Below, piece after piece: positions 24,727 through 36,138 of a stretch of 64,000 nucleotides of DNA. The DNA comes from JAKANT01 sp035502095 (GTDB taxonomy: Bacteria; Pseudomonadota; Gammaproteobacteria; Burkholderiales; Burkholderiaceae_F). Location of the stretch: assembly GCA_035502095.1 (NCBI GenBank), contig DATJUX010000044.1, positions 186,001 through 250,000 on the forward strand, written 5' to 3'. A program made the position numbers and the translations under genes. The first letter of the stretch is position 1. Each line of letters begins with the position of its first letter. The notes below the pieces were generated by a model. That model saw nothing but the letters and a program-made list of their open reading frames with translations, was not told the origin of the DNA and searched no databases.

Positions 24727-26093
24727 ATGCTCGCCCAATGGTTTTCCAACTGGCGCTGGCCAAGCCGAGAAACACGCGCTGGGTCGGTGCCGCCACCACC
24801 TTCGGCGCCCGCTCGGCCAGCGGCGGACGCGAGCGTCTCGATCGTTCCGCAAGGTTCCTGGCTGGTCGCTCGTCGACCGTTGATCGACCGCTCCGGGGGC
24901 ATTGTCGGGTGGGATCTGCAGCTTTCTGCGCGTGCCGCCGAGCGCCTTGCGCGACGCGACACGCCACGCGTCCTTCGCGAGGCGTACTGGTTCGCGCTGG
25001 CACAGGCCGCGCGCGAGACGGCCGACGCAGCGCGACGCGTGATGCTCGGCTTGCCCCTCGACGCTCTGACCGACGCAGGCCTGCTCGGCCAGCTCCCGGC
25101 CCGCACGATCGTGCGCGTAAACGAAGAGCAAGCGGACGAACTTGCCGCGATGGACGCCGGATGGGCAAGCCGGATTGAAGCCGGAGGACTGCTGCTGGCG
25201 GCACCTCGTCAAGCGAATCGGGCCGTGAATTGCGCCTTTCGGCTGCTCGATGCCACGGCGAGGGCGCCCCACGATCCGTGGCTTCCGGGCTCCTCGGAAC
25301 GCCGGGTTGTCATGAACCTGCGTACCTACGAAGAAGTCAGCGAAATGGTGCGCTCAGGCGTCGAATTCTGCTGCGGCAACTTCGTGCTCGCCGCACGCCG
25401 CCCCGAGGCACGTCAAGTTCCGCCGCTGGTCGTGAATGCGGCAAGCATTCTCTCGGCGATCATCAGCGGACGTTCGTCGCGCGAGGTCGCCGACCGGTTC
25501 AAGGCCGACATCGGTCTTTCGCATCGGCTGCTGCACGCCACCCGGTCGGCCGCGTTGGCCCTGAACCGACCCCTTGATTCGATCCACGAGGCCGTGATGA
25601 TGCTCGGGGCACGAGAACTCTATCGGTGGCTCAGCGTGCTGCTGATGTCATCCGACGGCCGCTCAACGATCGCCACTGCCCTGCACGAGACCGCGCTCGC
25701 GCGCGGCCGGTTGCTCGAGTTGCTTGCCCTGGCCCGCGGTCGCGACGATCCGGCCGAGCAGTTGTTCGTGACCGGGGCGTTCTCGCTGCTCGACTTGATC
25801 TTGAACGTTCCGCTCGAGGTCGCGCTCGCCCTAACCCCCCTGCCGCCCCATGCAACGGAAGCGCTGATTGGCGAATCGGGACCTTGGTGGCCCTATCTGG
25901 CCATCGCTCTGGGGATAGAGCGGGACGACCCAGCCAAGTTGGAGGCGGGCTGCGCGGCCCTGAATATCGATCCTGGAACGGCCGTTACAGCGAGCAACCA
26001 AGCCAGAGACTGGGCGGCCCACACCCTTAGACACCTGCGCGGCGCCGAAGGCCAAGCAACGGGCGCCGGCGCGCAACGGGCGCCCGCGCCCGC

Positions 26094-26106
<13 letters not shown>
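24727..26106 (+). CDS. HDOD-domain protein with degenerate EAL-like N-terminus
   Basis: 459 residues. Residues ~43-65 (WLVARRPLIDRSGGIVGWDL) match the opening of EAL/YuxH-type HDOD proteins, but no EAL motif or metal ligands are visible, so this half is probably non-catalytic. The HDOD domain (~235-400) contains LPPLVVNAASILSAIISG, RLLHATRSAALALNRPLDSI and HEAVMMLGARELYRWLSVLL; HDOD domains are HD-like but usually lack the catalytic His-Asp. Such proteins act in signalling or cyclic-di-GMP-linked regulation. It lies antiparallel between folP and ftsH, and its last 13 bp overlap the ftsH end. Confidence 0.85.
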
Positions 26107-27995
<1,889 letters not shown>

Positions 27996-28082
27996 GATCC
28001 ACTCCTCTCGACATCCGGCCGGGATGTCAGGTCGCAACAATTCTAGGCGCTTTTCCCCTTAGGGGCCCATCGCATCAACCCT

Positions 28083-28793
28083 CTAACTGGGACGGATGAG
28101 CCGCTGTTTCAAGGGCGTAGGCGCGCCGGATTCGGGTTCTTTTCGCCCCGGCTTCAGACCGCGCGCAAGAAGATACGTTTCCGCCGACTCAGCCCGTGAT
28201 GCGGCAGGCTTGCGCACCGCAACCGACGAAAATCTGCGCTTCAACGCTTCCACCACCTGGCTGTGACCGCCGCCCTGGAACGACTTGAGGAGCAGCGCAC
28301 CCGACGGCTTCAGGTACCTGGTCGCGAAGTCGATAGCCAACTCCGCCAGGTGAGCATTGCGCGCGGCGTCGGCGGGTCCGATCCCGGACAGGTTCGGCGC
28401 CATGTCGGAAAGCACGATGTCGACCCTCGTCTCGCCGAGAGCCGCCCCGAGTCGAGCGGCCACCTCCTCCTCGCGAAAGTCGCCCTGGATGAACTCCACG
28501 CCCGCGATCGGCTCGATCGGGAGTACGTCGAGAGCAACGATGCGCCCGCGCACCGTCCCACCGGGACCCGCCAGGCGCTCGCGCGCATACTGCGCCCAGC
28601 TCCCGGGTGCCGTGCCGAGATCGACCACAATCGCGCCGGGGCGCAAGAGCTTGTCCCGCGCGTCGATCTCGGCGAGCTTGAACGCGGCGCGCGAGCGATA
28701 CCCTTTGCGGGTCGCCTCCTTAACGTAGGGATCTGTCAGATGGCGGCGAATCCATTCCGGATTCGAGCGGTGCTTCTTTCCGGTGGCTGGCAT
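28083..28793 (-). CDS. rlmE: 23S rRNA (uridine-2'-O)-methyltransferase RlmE (FtsJ/RrmJ)
   Basis: 236 residues. The SAM site is visible in VVDLGTAPGSWAQYARE. Catalytic K-D-K-E elements fit (YRSRAAFKLAEID near residue 40, VLSDMAPNLSG, LLLKSFQGGG). It methylates the A-loop U2552 of 23S rRNA in 50S assembly. The C-terminus carries a ~25-residue charged tail. It is divergent from yhbY by 40 bp, the classical yhbY/rlmE-ftsH arrangement. Confidence 0.97.
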   Translation of the reverse strand: MPATGKKHRSNPEWIRRHLTDPYVKEATRKGYRSRAAFKLAEIDARDKLLRPGAIVVDLGTAPGSWAQYARERLAGPGGTVRGRIVALDVLPIEPIAGVEFIQGDFREEEVAARLGAALGETRVDIVLSDMAPNLSGIGPADAARNAHLAELAIDFATRYLKPSGALLLKSFQGGGHSQVVEALKRRFSSVAVRKPAASRAESAETYLLARGLKPGRKEPESGAPTPLKQRLIRPS

Positions 28794-28833
28794 GAGCGGG
28801 GCGGCTGTTCGAGGTCTCGGTTAGCCTAACGGT

Positions 28834-29187
28834 ATGGGCGAACTGACAATCGAGAAGAACGTTCGGCTTGCGCTGAAAGCGCAGGCACACGCGCTCAGTC
28901 CGGTGGTCCTTCTGGGTGCCGCCGGCCTCACGGACGCGGTCATCGCCGAAATCGACCGCGCCCTGGTCGCGCATGGGCTGATCAAGGTGCGCGTTCCATT
29001 GGACGATCGAGCGGAACGCGACGCGATCTTCGCTCGAATTGCGGATCGCGTTGGCGCCGCTCGCGTACACGCGATCGGAAAGCTGATCGTCCTGTACCGC
29101 CCGCCGCCCGAAGAGACTTCAGCTCCGTCGCGGCCGACCGATCGTGGCGGGCGCGGCAACACCGGGCGCCCACGGCGTCATATGTAA
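28834..29187 (+). CDS. yhbY: YhbY family (CRS1-YhbY/CRM domain) ribosome-associated RNA-binding protein
   Basis: 117 residues: a single CRM domain (~1-95) with the GxxG-type loop in VLLGAAGLTDAVIAEID and the IKVRVPLDDRAERDAIFARI segment. The last ~20 residues are a basic Arg/Gly-rich tail. YhbY associates with pre-50S particles. It is transcribed divergently from rlmE and overlaps the convergent greA end by 10 bp. Confidence 0.93.
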   Translation: MGELTIEKNVRLALKAQAHALSPVVLLGAAGLTDAVIAEIDRALVAHGLIKVRVPLDDRAERDAIFARIADRVGAARVHAIGKLIVLYRPPPEETSAPSRPTDRGGRGNTGRPRRHM

Positions 29188-29651
29188 CGTACGTCGAGGA
29201 TCTCGTATTCGCGCCGCCCGCCGGGCGCGGCAACCTCGACGACATCACCCTCCATCTTGCCGATCAAGGCTCGTGCGATCGGGCTGGACACCGAAATCAA
29301 GCCCGCCTTGATGTCCGCCTCGTCATCGCCGACGATCTGATACTTGACGCGCTCGGCGGCCGTCAGGTCTTCCAGCTCCACCGTCGCGCCGAACACGACG
29401 CGCCCGCCGGCGTCGACGGCAACCGGATCGATGATCTGCAAGCTGGCCAGCTTGCCCTCGAGTTCGAGGATGCGCCCCTCGATGAACCCCTGCCGTTCGC
29501 GCGCGGCCTCGTACTCGGCGTTTTCCGAGAGGTCACCCTTTTCGCGCGCCTCCTTGATCGCCTGGATCACCGCAGGGCGCTCGGACGATTTCAGGCGCTG
29601 CAACTCGGACTTGAGCCGCTCTGCGCCGCGGGCAGTGATCGGAATCGGCAT
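29178..29651 (-). CDS. greA: Transcription elongation factor GreA
   Basis: 157 residues from the ATG at 29651 (E. coli 158). The N-terminal coiled coil begins PITARGAERLKSELQRLK, with the catalytic acidic tip in EKGDLSENAEYEAARERQ; the AEYEAAR form marks GreA. The FKBP-like domain contains KAGLISVSSPIARALIGK and ends EILDVRYI. It resolves backtracked RNA polymerase. There is no clear Shine-Dalgarno sequence, and an intrinsic terminator ends only ~20 bp upstream, so expression may depend on read-through from carAB or on an unseen promoter. Confidence 0.97.
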   Translation of the reverse strand: MPIPITARGAERLKSELQRLKSSERPAVIQAIKEAREKGDLSENAEYEAARERQGFIEGRILELEGKLASLQIIDPVAVDAGGRVVFGATVELEDLTAAERVKYQIVGDDEADIKAGLISVSSPIARALIGKMEGDVVEVAAPGGRREYEILDVRYI

Positions 29652-29671
29652 GTCAGGATCTGGCGGCCATG

Positions 29672-29701
29672 AAAAAACAGCGCCCCGGCGACTGCGGGGC
29701 G
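29672..29701 (-). terminator. Rho-independent terminator after carB, directly before greA
   Basis: On the minus strand a perfect 7-bp stem (CGCCCCG with CGGGGCG, 7-nt loop) is followed after three bases by six T residues. It lies 59 bp after the carB stop. The T-run ends about 20 bp before the greA ATG. Confidence 0.85.
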
Positions 29702-29759
29702 ATGCGCGCACTTTACAAAGGCTTTTGCCTCGAAGCAACCGCCCCGCGACAAGCGGCGA

Positions 29760-32700
29760 TCAGTTGGCAAGCTGCTTGTGCAGCGACTGGAGATCGTAGA
29801 CCTCGAGATCTTGCAGGTGACGCATTCCCTCGACTGCGGCGCGGCCGCCCGCAATCGTGGTGTAGTAGGTGACCCGGTGCGCAAGCGCGGTCGTGCGGAT
29901 GGAACGTGAATCGGCGATCTGCGTGCGGTTTTCGGCCACCGTGGTGATCACGAGATCGATTTCGCCGTTCTTGAGCAGGTCGACGACGTGCGGGTGACCC
30001 TCCTTGACCTTGTTGATCGTCCGCACCGGGATGCCCTCGGCAGCGATGGCCGCGGCAGTCCCATGAGTGGCGATCAGTCCGTAGCCCATCTCGTGCAGCA
30101 GCCGCGCCACCTCGAGCGTGCGGGGCTTGTCCCGGTCCTTCACGCTCAGGAACACGGTCCCGTTGGGCGGCAGAACCGCACCGGCACCGAGTTGCGACTT
30201 GAACAGAGCCTCGCCGAACGTGCGCCCGACACCCATCACCTCGCCCGTTGAGCGCATCTCCGGGCCGAGCAACGTGTCGACGCCGGGGAACTTTGCGAAC
30301 GGAAACACCGCCTCCTTGACCGAAAAGTAGGGCGGCACGACCTCTACCCGCGCGCCCTGTTGCGCCAGGGAGCGCCCGACCATGCAGCGCGCCGCGATCT
30401 TCGCCAGCGGTTCGCCGGTCGCCTTGGAAACGAACGGCACCGTGCGCGACGCTCGAGGATTGACTTCGAGGACGTAGACGGTTCCGTCCTGGACGGCGAA
30501 CTGCACGTTCATGAGGCCGCAGACGTCAAGCGCCTGCGCCATCTGCACGGTCTGGCGGCGCAGGATCGCGATCGTCTCCGCGCTCAACGAGTAGGGCGGA
30601 AGCGAGCAGGCCGAGTCGCCCGAGTGCACGCCGGCCTGCTCGATGTGCTCCATCACGCCGCCGATTCGCACTTCGCGCCCGTCGGCGACGCAGTCGACAT
30701 CGACCTCGATCGCGTCATCGAGGAACCGGTCCAGCAGGACGGGCGAGTCGTTGCTGACCTTCACCGCCTCGCGCATGTACCGCTCGAGATCCCTGCCATC
30801 CTGCACGATCTCCATCGCGCGTCCGCCGAGGACGTAGCTGGGGCGCACGACCAGCGGGTATCCGATTTCATCGGCGAGCCGCAGTGCTTCCCCTTCGTTG
30901 CGAGCTGTCCGGTTGGGTGGCTGTTTCAGCCCGAGCCGGTGTAGAAGCCGCTGGAACCGCTCGCGGTCCTCGGCGATGTCGATCGAGTCGGGGCTGGTGC
31001 CGACGATCGGCACGCCGTTCGCTTCGAGATCGCGCGCCAGCTTCAGCGGCGTCTGACCGCCGTACTGCACGATCACGCCGAGCGGCATCTCCTTGTCGAC
31101 GATCTCGAGCACGTCTTCGAGCGTGAGCGGTTCGAAATACAGCCGATCTGACGTGTCATAGTCGGTCGAGACCGTCTCGGGGTTACAGTTGACAATGATG
31201 GTCTCGAACCCGTCCTCGCGCAGCGCGAGCGCCGCGTGCACGCAGCAATAGTCGAATTCGATCCCTTGCCCGATGCGGTTCGGGCCTCCGCCAAGCACGA
31301 CGACTTTTTTACGATCGCTCGGATCGGCCTCGCACTCCTCTTCGTAGGTCGAGTACATGTACGCGGTGGTGGTGGCGAATTCCGCCGCGCACGTGTCGAC
31401 CCGTTTGTACACGGGACGGACCTGCAGGTGCACGCGCGCCTTGCGCACTTCGGCAGGGCTCGCGGCCAGCAGTTTCGCGAGGCGCCGATCGGAAAAGCCC
31501 CTGCGCTTCAGCGAGCGCAACTCTCCGGCATCGAGCGAGTCGAGCGAGCGCCCGCGCACCCGCTGCTCGATCCGTACGAGGTCCTCGATCTGGGCTAGAA
31601 ACCATGGATCGATACCGGTCTCTTCATGCACCTCCGGCACGCTCATGCCCAGGCGCAGCGCGTCGGCCACGAACCAGATGCGGTTCGGGCCGGGGTTGCG
31701 GATTGCCTCGACGACTTCGTCACGATCGGTGGACTGCTCGTCCAGGCCGTCCGCCCCGGTCTCGAGACCACGCAGCGCCTTCTGGAAGCTCTCCTGGAAC
31801 GTGCGTCCGATCGCCATCACTTCGCCGACCGACTTCATCTGGGTCGTGAGGTGGCGATCCGCCTGCGGGAACTTCTCGAACGCGAACCTGGGTACTTTCG
31901 TGACGACGTAGTCGATGGTCGGCTCGAACGAAGCCGGTGTCGCGCCACCCGTGATCTCGTTGCGCAGTTCATCCAGCGTGTAGCCGACCGCCAGCTTGGC
32001 CGCGATCTTGGCGATCGGGAACCCGGTCGCCTTCGAGGCAAGCGCCGAAGACCGCGAGACGCGCGGGTTCATCTCGATGACGACCATGCGTCCGTCGCGC
32101 GGGTTGATGGCGAACTGCACATTCGAGCCGCCGGTATCGACGCCGATCTCGCGCAGGATCGCGATCGACGCGTTGCGCATCAACTGGTATTCCTTGTCGG
32201 TCAGCGTCTGCGCGGGAGCGACCGTGATCGAGTCCCCGGTGTGGATGCCCATCGGGTCGAGGTTCTCGATCGAACACACAATGATGCAGTTGTCGGCGCG
32301 GTCGCGCACGACTTCCATTTCGAACTCTTTCCACCCGAGGAGCGATTCCTCGATCAGCAGTTCGCGGGTCGGAGACAGGTCGAGGCCGCGATTGCAGATG
32401 TCTACGAACTCTTCCACGTTCCAGGCCACGCCGCCGCCCGAACCACCGAGCGTGAAGCTCGGGCGGATCACTGCCGGAAAGCCGAGTCGTGACTGGATCG
32501 CGCGCGCTTCGTCCACCGAATGCGCGATGCCTGAGCGGGCGGAGGCAAGGCCGATGTCGGCCATCGCCTGCTTGAACTTCTGCCTGTCTTCGGCTTTGTC
32601 GATCGCGGCCGGCGACGCGCCGATTAACTCGACACCGAACCTCTCGAGAACGCCGTTGCGATGGAGGTCCATGGCACAGTTGAGCGCCGTCTGTCCGCCC

Positions 32701-32969
32701 ATCGTCGGGAGGATCGCGTCGGGCCGCTCCCGCGCGATGATCGCCGCGACGACCTGCCAGGTGACCGGCTCGATATAGGTCACGTCCGCCGTCCCCGGGT
32801 CGGTCATGATCGTCGCCGGGTTCGAGTTGACCAGGATGACCCGGTAGCCTTCCGACTTCAGCGCCTTGCACGCCTGTGCGCCGGAGTAGTCGAACTCGCA
32901 CGCCTGCCCGATCACGATCGGGCCGGCGCCGATGACAAGAATGCGCTCGAGGTCGGTGCGCTTCGGCAT
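29760..32969 (-). CDS. carB: Carbamoyl-phosphate synthase large subunit
   Basis: 1069 residues with the duplicated ATP-grasp architecture. Each half opens with an ATP-binding segment (LVIGAGPIVIGQACEFDYSG and VVLGGGPNRIGQGIEFDYCC). The ATP-grasp repeats have EMNPRVSRSSALASKATGFP and EVNPRASRTVPFVSKATGEP. The C-terminal ~130 residues form the allosteric MGS-like domain (GTAAAIAAEGIPVRTINKVKEG). It makes carbamoyl phosphate for arginine and pyrimidine synthesis with CarA. It starts 11 bp after carA and ends before a strong terminator. Confidence 0.98.
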   Translation of the reverse strand: MPKRTDLERILVIGAGPIVIGQACEFDYSGAQACKALKSEGYRVILVNSNPATIMTDPGTADVTYIEPVTWQVVAAIIARERPDAILPTMGGQTALNCAMDLHRNGVLERFGVELIGASPAAIDKAEDRQKFKQAMADIGLASARSGIAHSVDEARAIQSRLGFPAVIRPSFTLGGSGGGVAWNVEEFVDICNRGLDLSPTRELLIEESLLGWKEFEMEVVRDRADNCIIVCSIENLDPMGIHTGDSITVAPAQTLTDKEYQLMRNASIAILREIGVDTGGSNVQFAINPRDGRMVVIEMNPRVSRSSALASKATGFPIAKIAAKLAVGYTLDELRNEITGGATPASFEPTIDYVVTKVPRFAFEKFPQADRHLTTQMKSVGEVMAIGRTFQESFQKALRGLETGADGLDEQSTDRDEVVEAIRNPGPNRIWFVADALRLGMSVPEVHEETGIDPWFLAQIEDLVRIEQRVRGRSLDSLDAGELRSLKRRGFSDRRLAKLLAASPAEVRKARVHLQVRPVYKRVDTCAAEFATTTAYMYSTYEEECEADPSDRKKVVVLGGGPNRIGQGIEFDYCCVHAALALREDGFETIIVNCNPETVSTDYDTSDRLYFEPLTLEDVLEIVDKEMPLGVIVQYGGQTPLKLARDLEANGVPIVGTSPDSIDIAEDRERFQRLLHRLGLKQPPNRTARNEGEALRLADEIGYPLVVRPSYVLGGRAMEIVQDGRDLERYMREAVKVSNDSPVLLDRFLDDAIEVDVDCVADGREVRIGGVMEHIEQAGVHSGDSACSLPPYSLSAETIAILRRQTVQMAQALDVCGLMNVQFAVQDGTVYVLEVNPRASRTVPFVSKATGEPLAKIAARCMVGRSLAQQGARVEVVPPYFSVKEAVFPFAKFPGVDTLLGPEMRSTGEVMGVGRTFGEALFKSQLGAGAVLPPNGTVFLSVKDRDKPRTLEVARLLHEMGYGLIATHGTAAAIAAEGIPVRTINKVKEGHPHVVDLLKNGEIDLVITTVAENRTQIADSRSIRTTALAHRVTYYTTIAGGRAAVEGMRHLQDLEVYDLQSLHKQLAN

Positions 32970-32980
32970 TCGTCGTCGCG

Positions 32981-34114
32981 CTAGCGGCGCGCCTCCTCCA
33001 TCAGGCTCACGAATCGGTCGAACAAGTAACCGATGTCATGGGGTCCAGGGCTCGCCTCGGGATGACCCTGAAAACAGAACGCGGGCCGGTCGGTGCGACG
33101 GAACCCCTGCAAGGTGCCATCGAACAGGGAGACGTGCGTCACCTTGCAGTTGTCGGTTAGGCTTGCCGGATCGACCGCAAAACCATGGTTCTGTGACGTG
33201 ATCAGCACCTTGCCGCTTTCAAGGTCCTGCACCGGATGATTCGCGCCGTGGTGGCCGAACTTCATCTTCAGCGTCCGCCCCCCGGCTGCGAGACCCATGA
33301 TCTGATGCCCCAGGCAGATGCCGAACGCCGGCAGCCGTCGGTCGACCAGTGTCCGGCAGGCGTCGATCGCGTACTCGCACGGCTGCGGATCACCCGGGCC
33401 GTTGGACAGGAAAATCCCATCGGGCCTGAGAGAGAGGACATCGGTGGCGGAGGTACGCGCAGGCACCACCGTGATCCTGCAGCCGCGCGCCGCAAGCAGA
33501 CGCAAGATGTTGCGCTTGACCCCGAAGTCGTACGCGACCACGTGCAGGCGACTGTCCCGCAAGGTGCCGAAACCGCGTCCGAGCTCCCACGCAGTCTCCG
33601 TCCATTCGTACGGACGCTCGACCGAAACGACGCCGGCCAGGTCGAGGCCCGCCATGCCGGGAAACGAGCGTGCTAGCGCGATCGCGCGATCTTCATCGCT
33701 GCCGACGAGGATCGCACCGGCCTGCGCCCCGCGGTCGCGGAGCACGCGCGTGAGCTTGCGAGTATCGATGTCGGCGATCGCCACGACGTTCTCGGAGGCC
33801 AGGTACTCCCCCAGCGAACGCGAGGCGCGGAAGTTCGAGTGCAGGGGCGGCTGGTCGCGGATCACCAGACCGGCCGCGTGAACCCCGGCAGCCTCGACAT
33901 CTTCCTCGTTGACGCCGGTGTTGCCGATATGCGGGTACGTCAGCGTAACGATCTGCCGACAGTAGCTCGGGTCGGTGAGGATCTCCTGGTAACCGGTGAT
34001 CGCGGTGTTGAAGACCACTTCGCCCATCGTTTCGCCGGGCGCGCCGATCGAACGGCCGCGAAACACCGTGCCGTCCGCGAGCGCAAGGACGGCTCTTGTT
34101 TCAAGCGGGAGCAA
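32981..34114 (-). CDS. carA: Carbamoyl-phosphate synthase small (glutaminase) subunit
   Basis: 377 residues starting at a TTG (34114) with AGGAG 7 bp upstream. The N-terminal CarA domain includes ALADGTVFRGRSIGA, EVVFNTAITGYQEILTDPSY and TLTYPHIGNTGVN. The class I glutamine amidotransferase domain has the nucleophile Cys in FGICLGHQIMGLA and the catalytic His-x-Glu in FQGHPEASPGPHD. It supplies ammonia from glutamine to CarB. Confidence 0.97.
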   Translation of the reverse strand: MLPLETRAVLALADGTVFRGRSIGAPGETMGEVVFNTAITGYQEILTDPSYCRQIVTLTYPHIGNTGVNEEDVEAAGVHAAGLVIRDQPPLHSNFRASRSLGEYLASENVVAIADIDTRKLTRVLRDRGAQAGAILVGSDEDRAIALARSFPGMAGLDLAGVVSVERPYEWTETAWELGRGFGTLRDSRLHVVAYDFGVKRNILRLLAARGCRITVVPARTSATDVLSLRPDGIFLSNGPGDPQPCEYAIDACRTLVDRRLPAFGICLGHQIMGLAAGGRTLKMKFGHHGANHPVQDLESGKVLITSQNHGFAVDPASLTDNCKVTHVSLFDGTLQGFRRTDRPAFCFQGHPEASPGPHDIGYLFDRFVSLMEEARR

Positions 34115-34219
34115 ACGAGGACTCCTGGGAAAGGCGCGGCCGATCGGGTCAGCGTCCGCCGCCTGCGCCAGGCTGGCGAAACGGGCCTGGGCGGCGCGGT
34201 GCCGCAGCGCAGGCGGCGA

Positions 34220-34225
34220 ATTATA
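34220..34225 (-). promoter_or_regulatory. Probable -10 box of carAB
   Basis: A perfect TATAAT on the minus strand lies about 105 bp before the carA start. The best -35 (GTGACG, 34245-34250) is at a long 19-bp spacing, so the promoter may need an activator or a different -35. Confidence 0.5.
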
Positions 34226-34303
34226 TCGGCCCCGCCGGATGGATCGTCACCACGACGCTCGGGCGCCACGATCCCGACTGGTTAGCGGACAGTTGGGACA
34301 CAT

Positions 34304-34333
34304 GGCCGCACCGCGCGGACGCGCGGTGCGGCC
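34304..34333. repeat. 14-bp perfect inverted repeat with 2-bp spacer
   Basis: GGCCGCACCGCGCG is followed by GA and its exact reverse complement. It lies between two divergently oriented transcription units, so it is not an obvious terminator. CCATTCT follows on the plus strand, a weak T-run. Confidence 0.6.
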
Positions 34334-34587
34334 CCATTCTGCCGCGATCGCTACACTTAAATGGCTAAGGACTCGCGCTGGGTCAGGTATGACAGCGATT
34401 GCGAAAAGCCTGAAGTTCCGTCGAATACTGGCGGTCCGCGCGCGAACCAGTCGGCCGCGTGCAGGCACCATACACGCGCACGTCGAACCCCGAAGCGCAG
34501 ACTCCTCTCCGATTCCGATCTCGACGCGCGCCGGACGCCGCGCGGCGCAACGGCAAAACCAGGTTCTCGGACGCGCGCACTGACCCG

Positions 34588-36138
34588 ATGTTGATCCTGC
34601 CGTATCAGACACGTTTCACTGCCCGCTCACTGCCGGTAGCGACGTTCCTGATCGTCGCGGTCTGCGTGCTGGTGTTCTTCGCCTTCCAGAGCCGCGACGG
34701 GGCGATCTACCAGAAGGCCTATCAGGAATACGTCAATTCCGATCTGCCGCGCATCGAATTGCCTCGCTACGAGGCCTGGCTGATCGATCGCAGCGATCGT
34801 GCCTCCCACGAGCGCCTGGTAAAACTGCGCTCCATCACGACCAAGGATGGCGTCGGACCCGCGCTCCAACTCATGCAGAGCGATCCGGAGTTCATGCGCG
34901 ACCTGCGCGCGCGCCTCATCGTCACACCGAATGACGCGCAGTTCGGAACCTGGGCGCAACAGCGCCGCGAGTTCGAAGCGACCCTTGGCCAGGCGTTCAT
35001 CGAGCGCTTTTCCCTGAAGCCCGGCTGGACCGAGCCCTGGCGCCTGGTCACGCACCTGTTCCTGCACGCGGACCTCGGCCACCTGCTCGGCAACATGATC
35101 GTTCTGCTCCTCGCAGGTCCGTTTGCCGAGGCGGGGCTTGGCCGCCTGCGCTTTCTTCTCGGATACCTTGCCGGCGGAGTCGCGGCCGGCGCGATTCACC
35201 TCTTCCTCACGCCGGACTCGCTCATCGGCGCATCAGGCGCGATTTCGGCGGCCATGGCGATGGTCGCCGTGATCTACGGTACGCGCCGGGTGCCCGTCTT
35301 CTATTGGGTGTTCGTCTACTTCGACACCGCGCGCGTTCCCGCACTCGCGCTTCTGCCGGTCTGGATCGCGAACGAGCTTTACCAGTGGAGTTCCGAACCC
35401 GGATCGCGCATTGCCTACGGGGCTCATCTCGGCGGTTTCGTCGCCGGTGCATTGCTTGCCTGGCTGCTCAAGCCGAAGGACGCCAAGCGCATCGACACGC
35501 TGCTCGACGCAGAGTTCGGGGACGAGAGACGGCAGGAAGAGCAGTCGGAACTCGCACGGCAGGCGCAGGAGGCGGCTGCGCGCCTCGATACCAAGCGCGC
35601 CACGCGCCTCTATCGCGAGTTGTGCGAGTTGCACCCGAACCGCGTCGACTACATGGCCGCCTGCTTCAACATGGCCTTGCTCGGTGCGGATGCCGAAGAA
35701 CTCAAGGATGCCGCGCTGCGCGTGTTGTGGTCACGCAGCAAGCATCATCCTGAGGAGTTTCGCAAAGCGTTCATGTCGATGACGCAGCCGAAGGTGCTGC
35801 AGGTGTTGCCGGTCGACGAACAGCTTCGGCTCACGCGCCGCCTCGTGCGTTTCCGCGAGGACGCGGCCGCGCTGCGCGTGCTCGACTCGCTGCTGTCGGA
35901 CGAGAACATGCGCACGCTGTACGCGCGCCAGATCGCTGACTGCCTGCTCGGCCTCTTCACGACCTATACCCGGCACGGGTTGCGCCAGCCCGCCGACCAC
36001 GTCAAGGTACGCCTGAGTCAATACTTCCCCTCGCCCGACGACATCGGCGGCCTGCCACCCAATCGCCAGATGCCGATGTCGATCCGGGCACCGAATTCCG
36101 GGCCCGGGGACTCGCTGCGCATCGACCTGAGCCGTTAG
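34588..36138 (+). CDS. Rhomboid-family intramembrane serine protease with long cytoplasmic tail
   Basis: 516 residues from the ATG at 34588. The first transmembrane helix is ~15-33, followed by a ~115-residue soluble loop. The rhomboid core spans ~150-295: the HADLGHLLGN block (His160, His165, Asn169), catalytic Ser216 in GASGAI and catalytic His280 in GAHLGG. The Ser-His dyad is intact, so proteolysis within membranes is expected. Residues ~300-516 are soluble and helical, TPR-like in pattern (ATRLYRELCELHPNRVDYMA), an unusual addition. The substrate is unknown. It converges on, and overlaps by 4 bp, another membrane protein with a helical-repeat tail. Confidence 0.9.
   Translation: MLILPYQTRFTARSLPVATFLIVAVCVLVFFAFQSRDGAIYQKAYQEYVNSDLPRIELPRYEAWLIDRSDRASHERLVKLRSITTKDGVGPALQLMQSDPEFMRDLRARLIVTPNDAQFGTWAQQRREFEATLGQAFIERFSLKPGWTEPWRLVTHLFLHADLGHLLGNMIVLLLAGPFAEAGLGRLRFLLGYLAGGVAAGAIHLFLTPDSLIGASGAISAAMAMVAVIYGTRRVPVFYWVFVYFDTARVPALALLPVWIANELYQWSSEPGSRIAYGAHLGGFVAGALLAWLLKPKDAKRIDTLLDAEFGDERRQEEQSELARQAQEAAARLDTKRATRLYRELCELHPNRVDYMAACFNMALLGADAEELKDAALRVLWSRSKHHPEEFRKAFMSMTQPKVLQVLPVDEQLRLTRRLVRFREDAAALRVLDSLLSDENMRTLYARQIADCLLGLFTTYTRHGLRQPADHVKVRLSQYFPSPDDIGGLPPNRQMPMSIRAPNSGPGDSLRIDLSR

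Larger units (their letters stand above)
34115..34587. other. Intergenic region between carA and the rhomboid gene
   Basis: 473 bp with no convincing gene. It holds a likely carAB -10 box on the minus strand (34220-34225) and a long GC-rich inverted repeat (34304-34333). A 77-codon plus-strand reading frame (34361-34594) has Arg/Ser-rich composition without recognisable features and overlaps the rhomboid start; I do not call it. Confidence 0.6.

Noticed and set aside
34361..34594. 77-codon plus-strand frame before the rhomboid gene
   Set aside because: Arg/Ser/Pro-rich, no Shine-Dalgarno sequence, overlaps the start of the rhomboid gene in another frame; no support.
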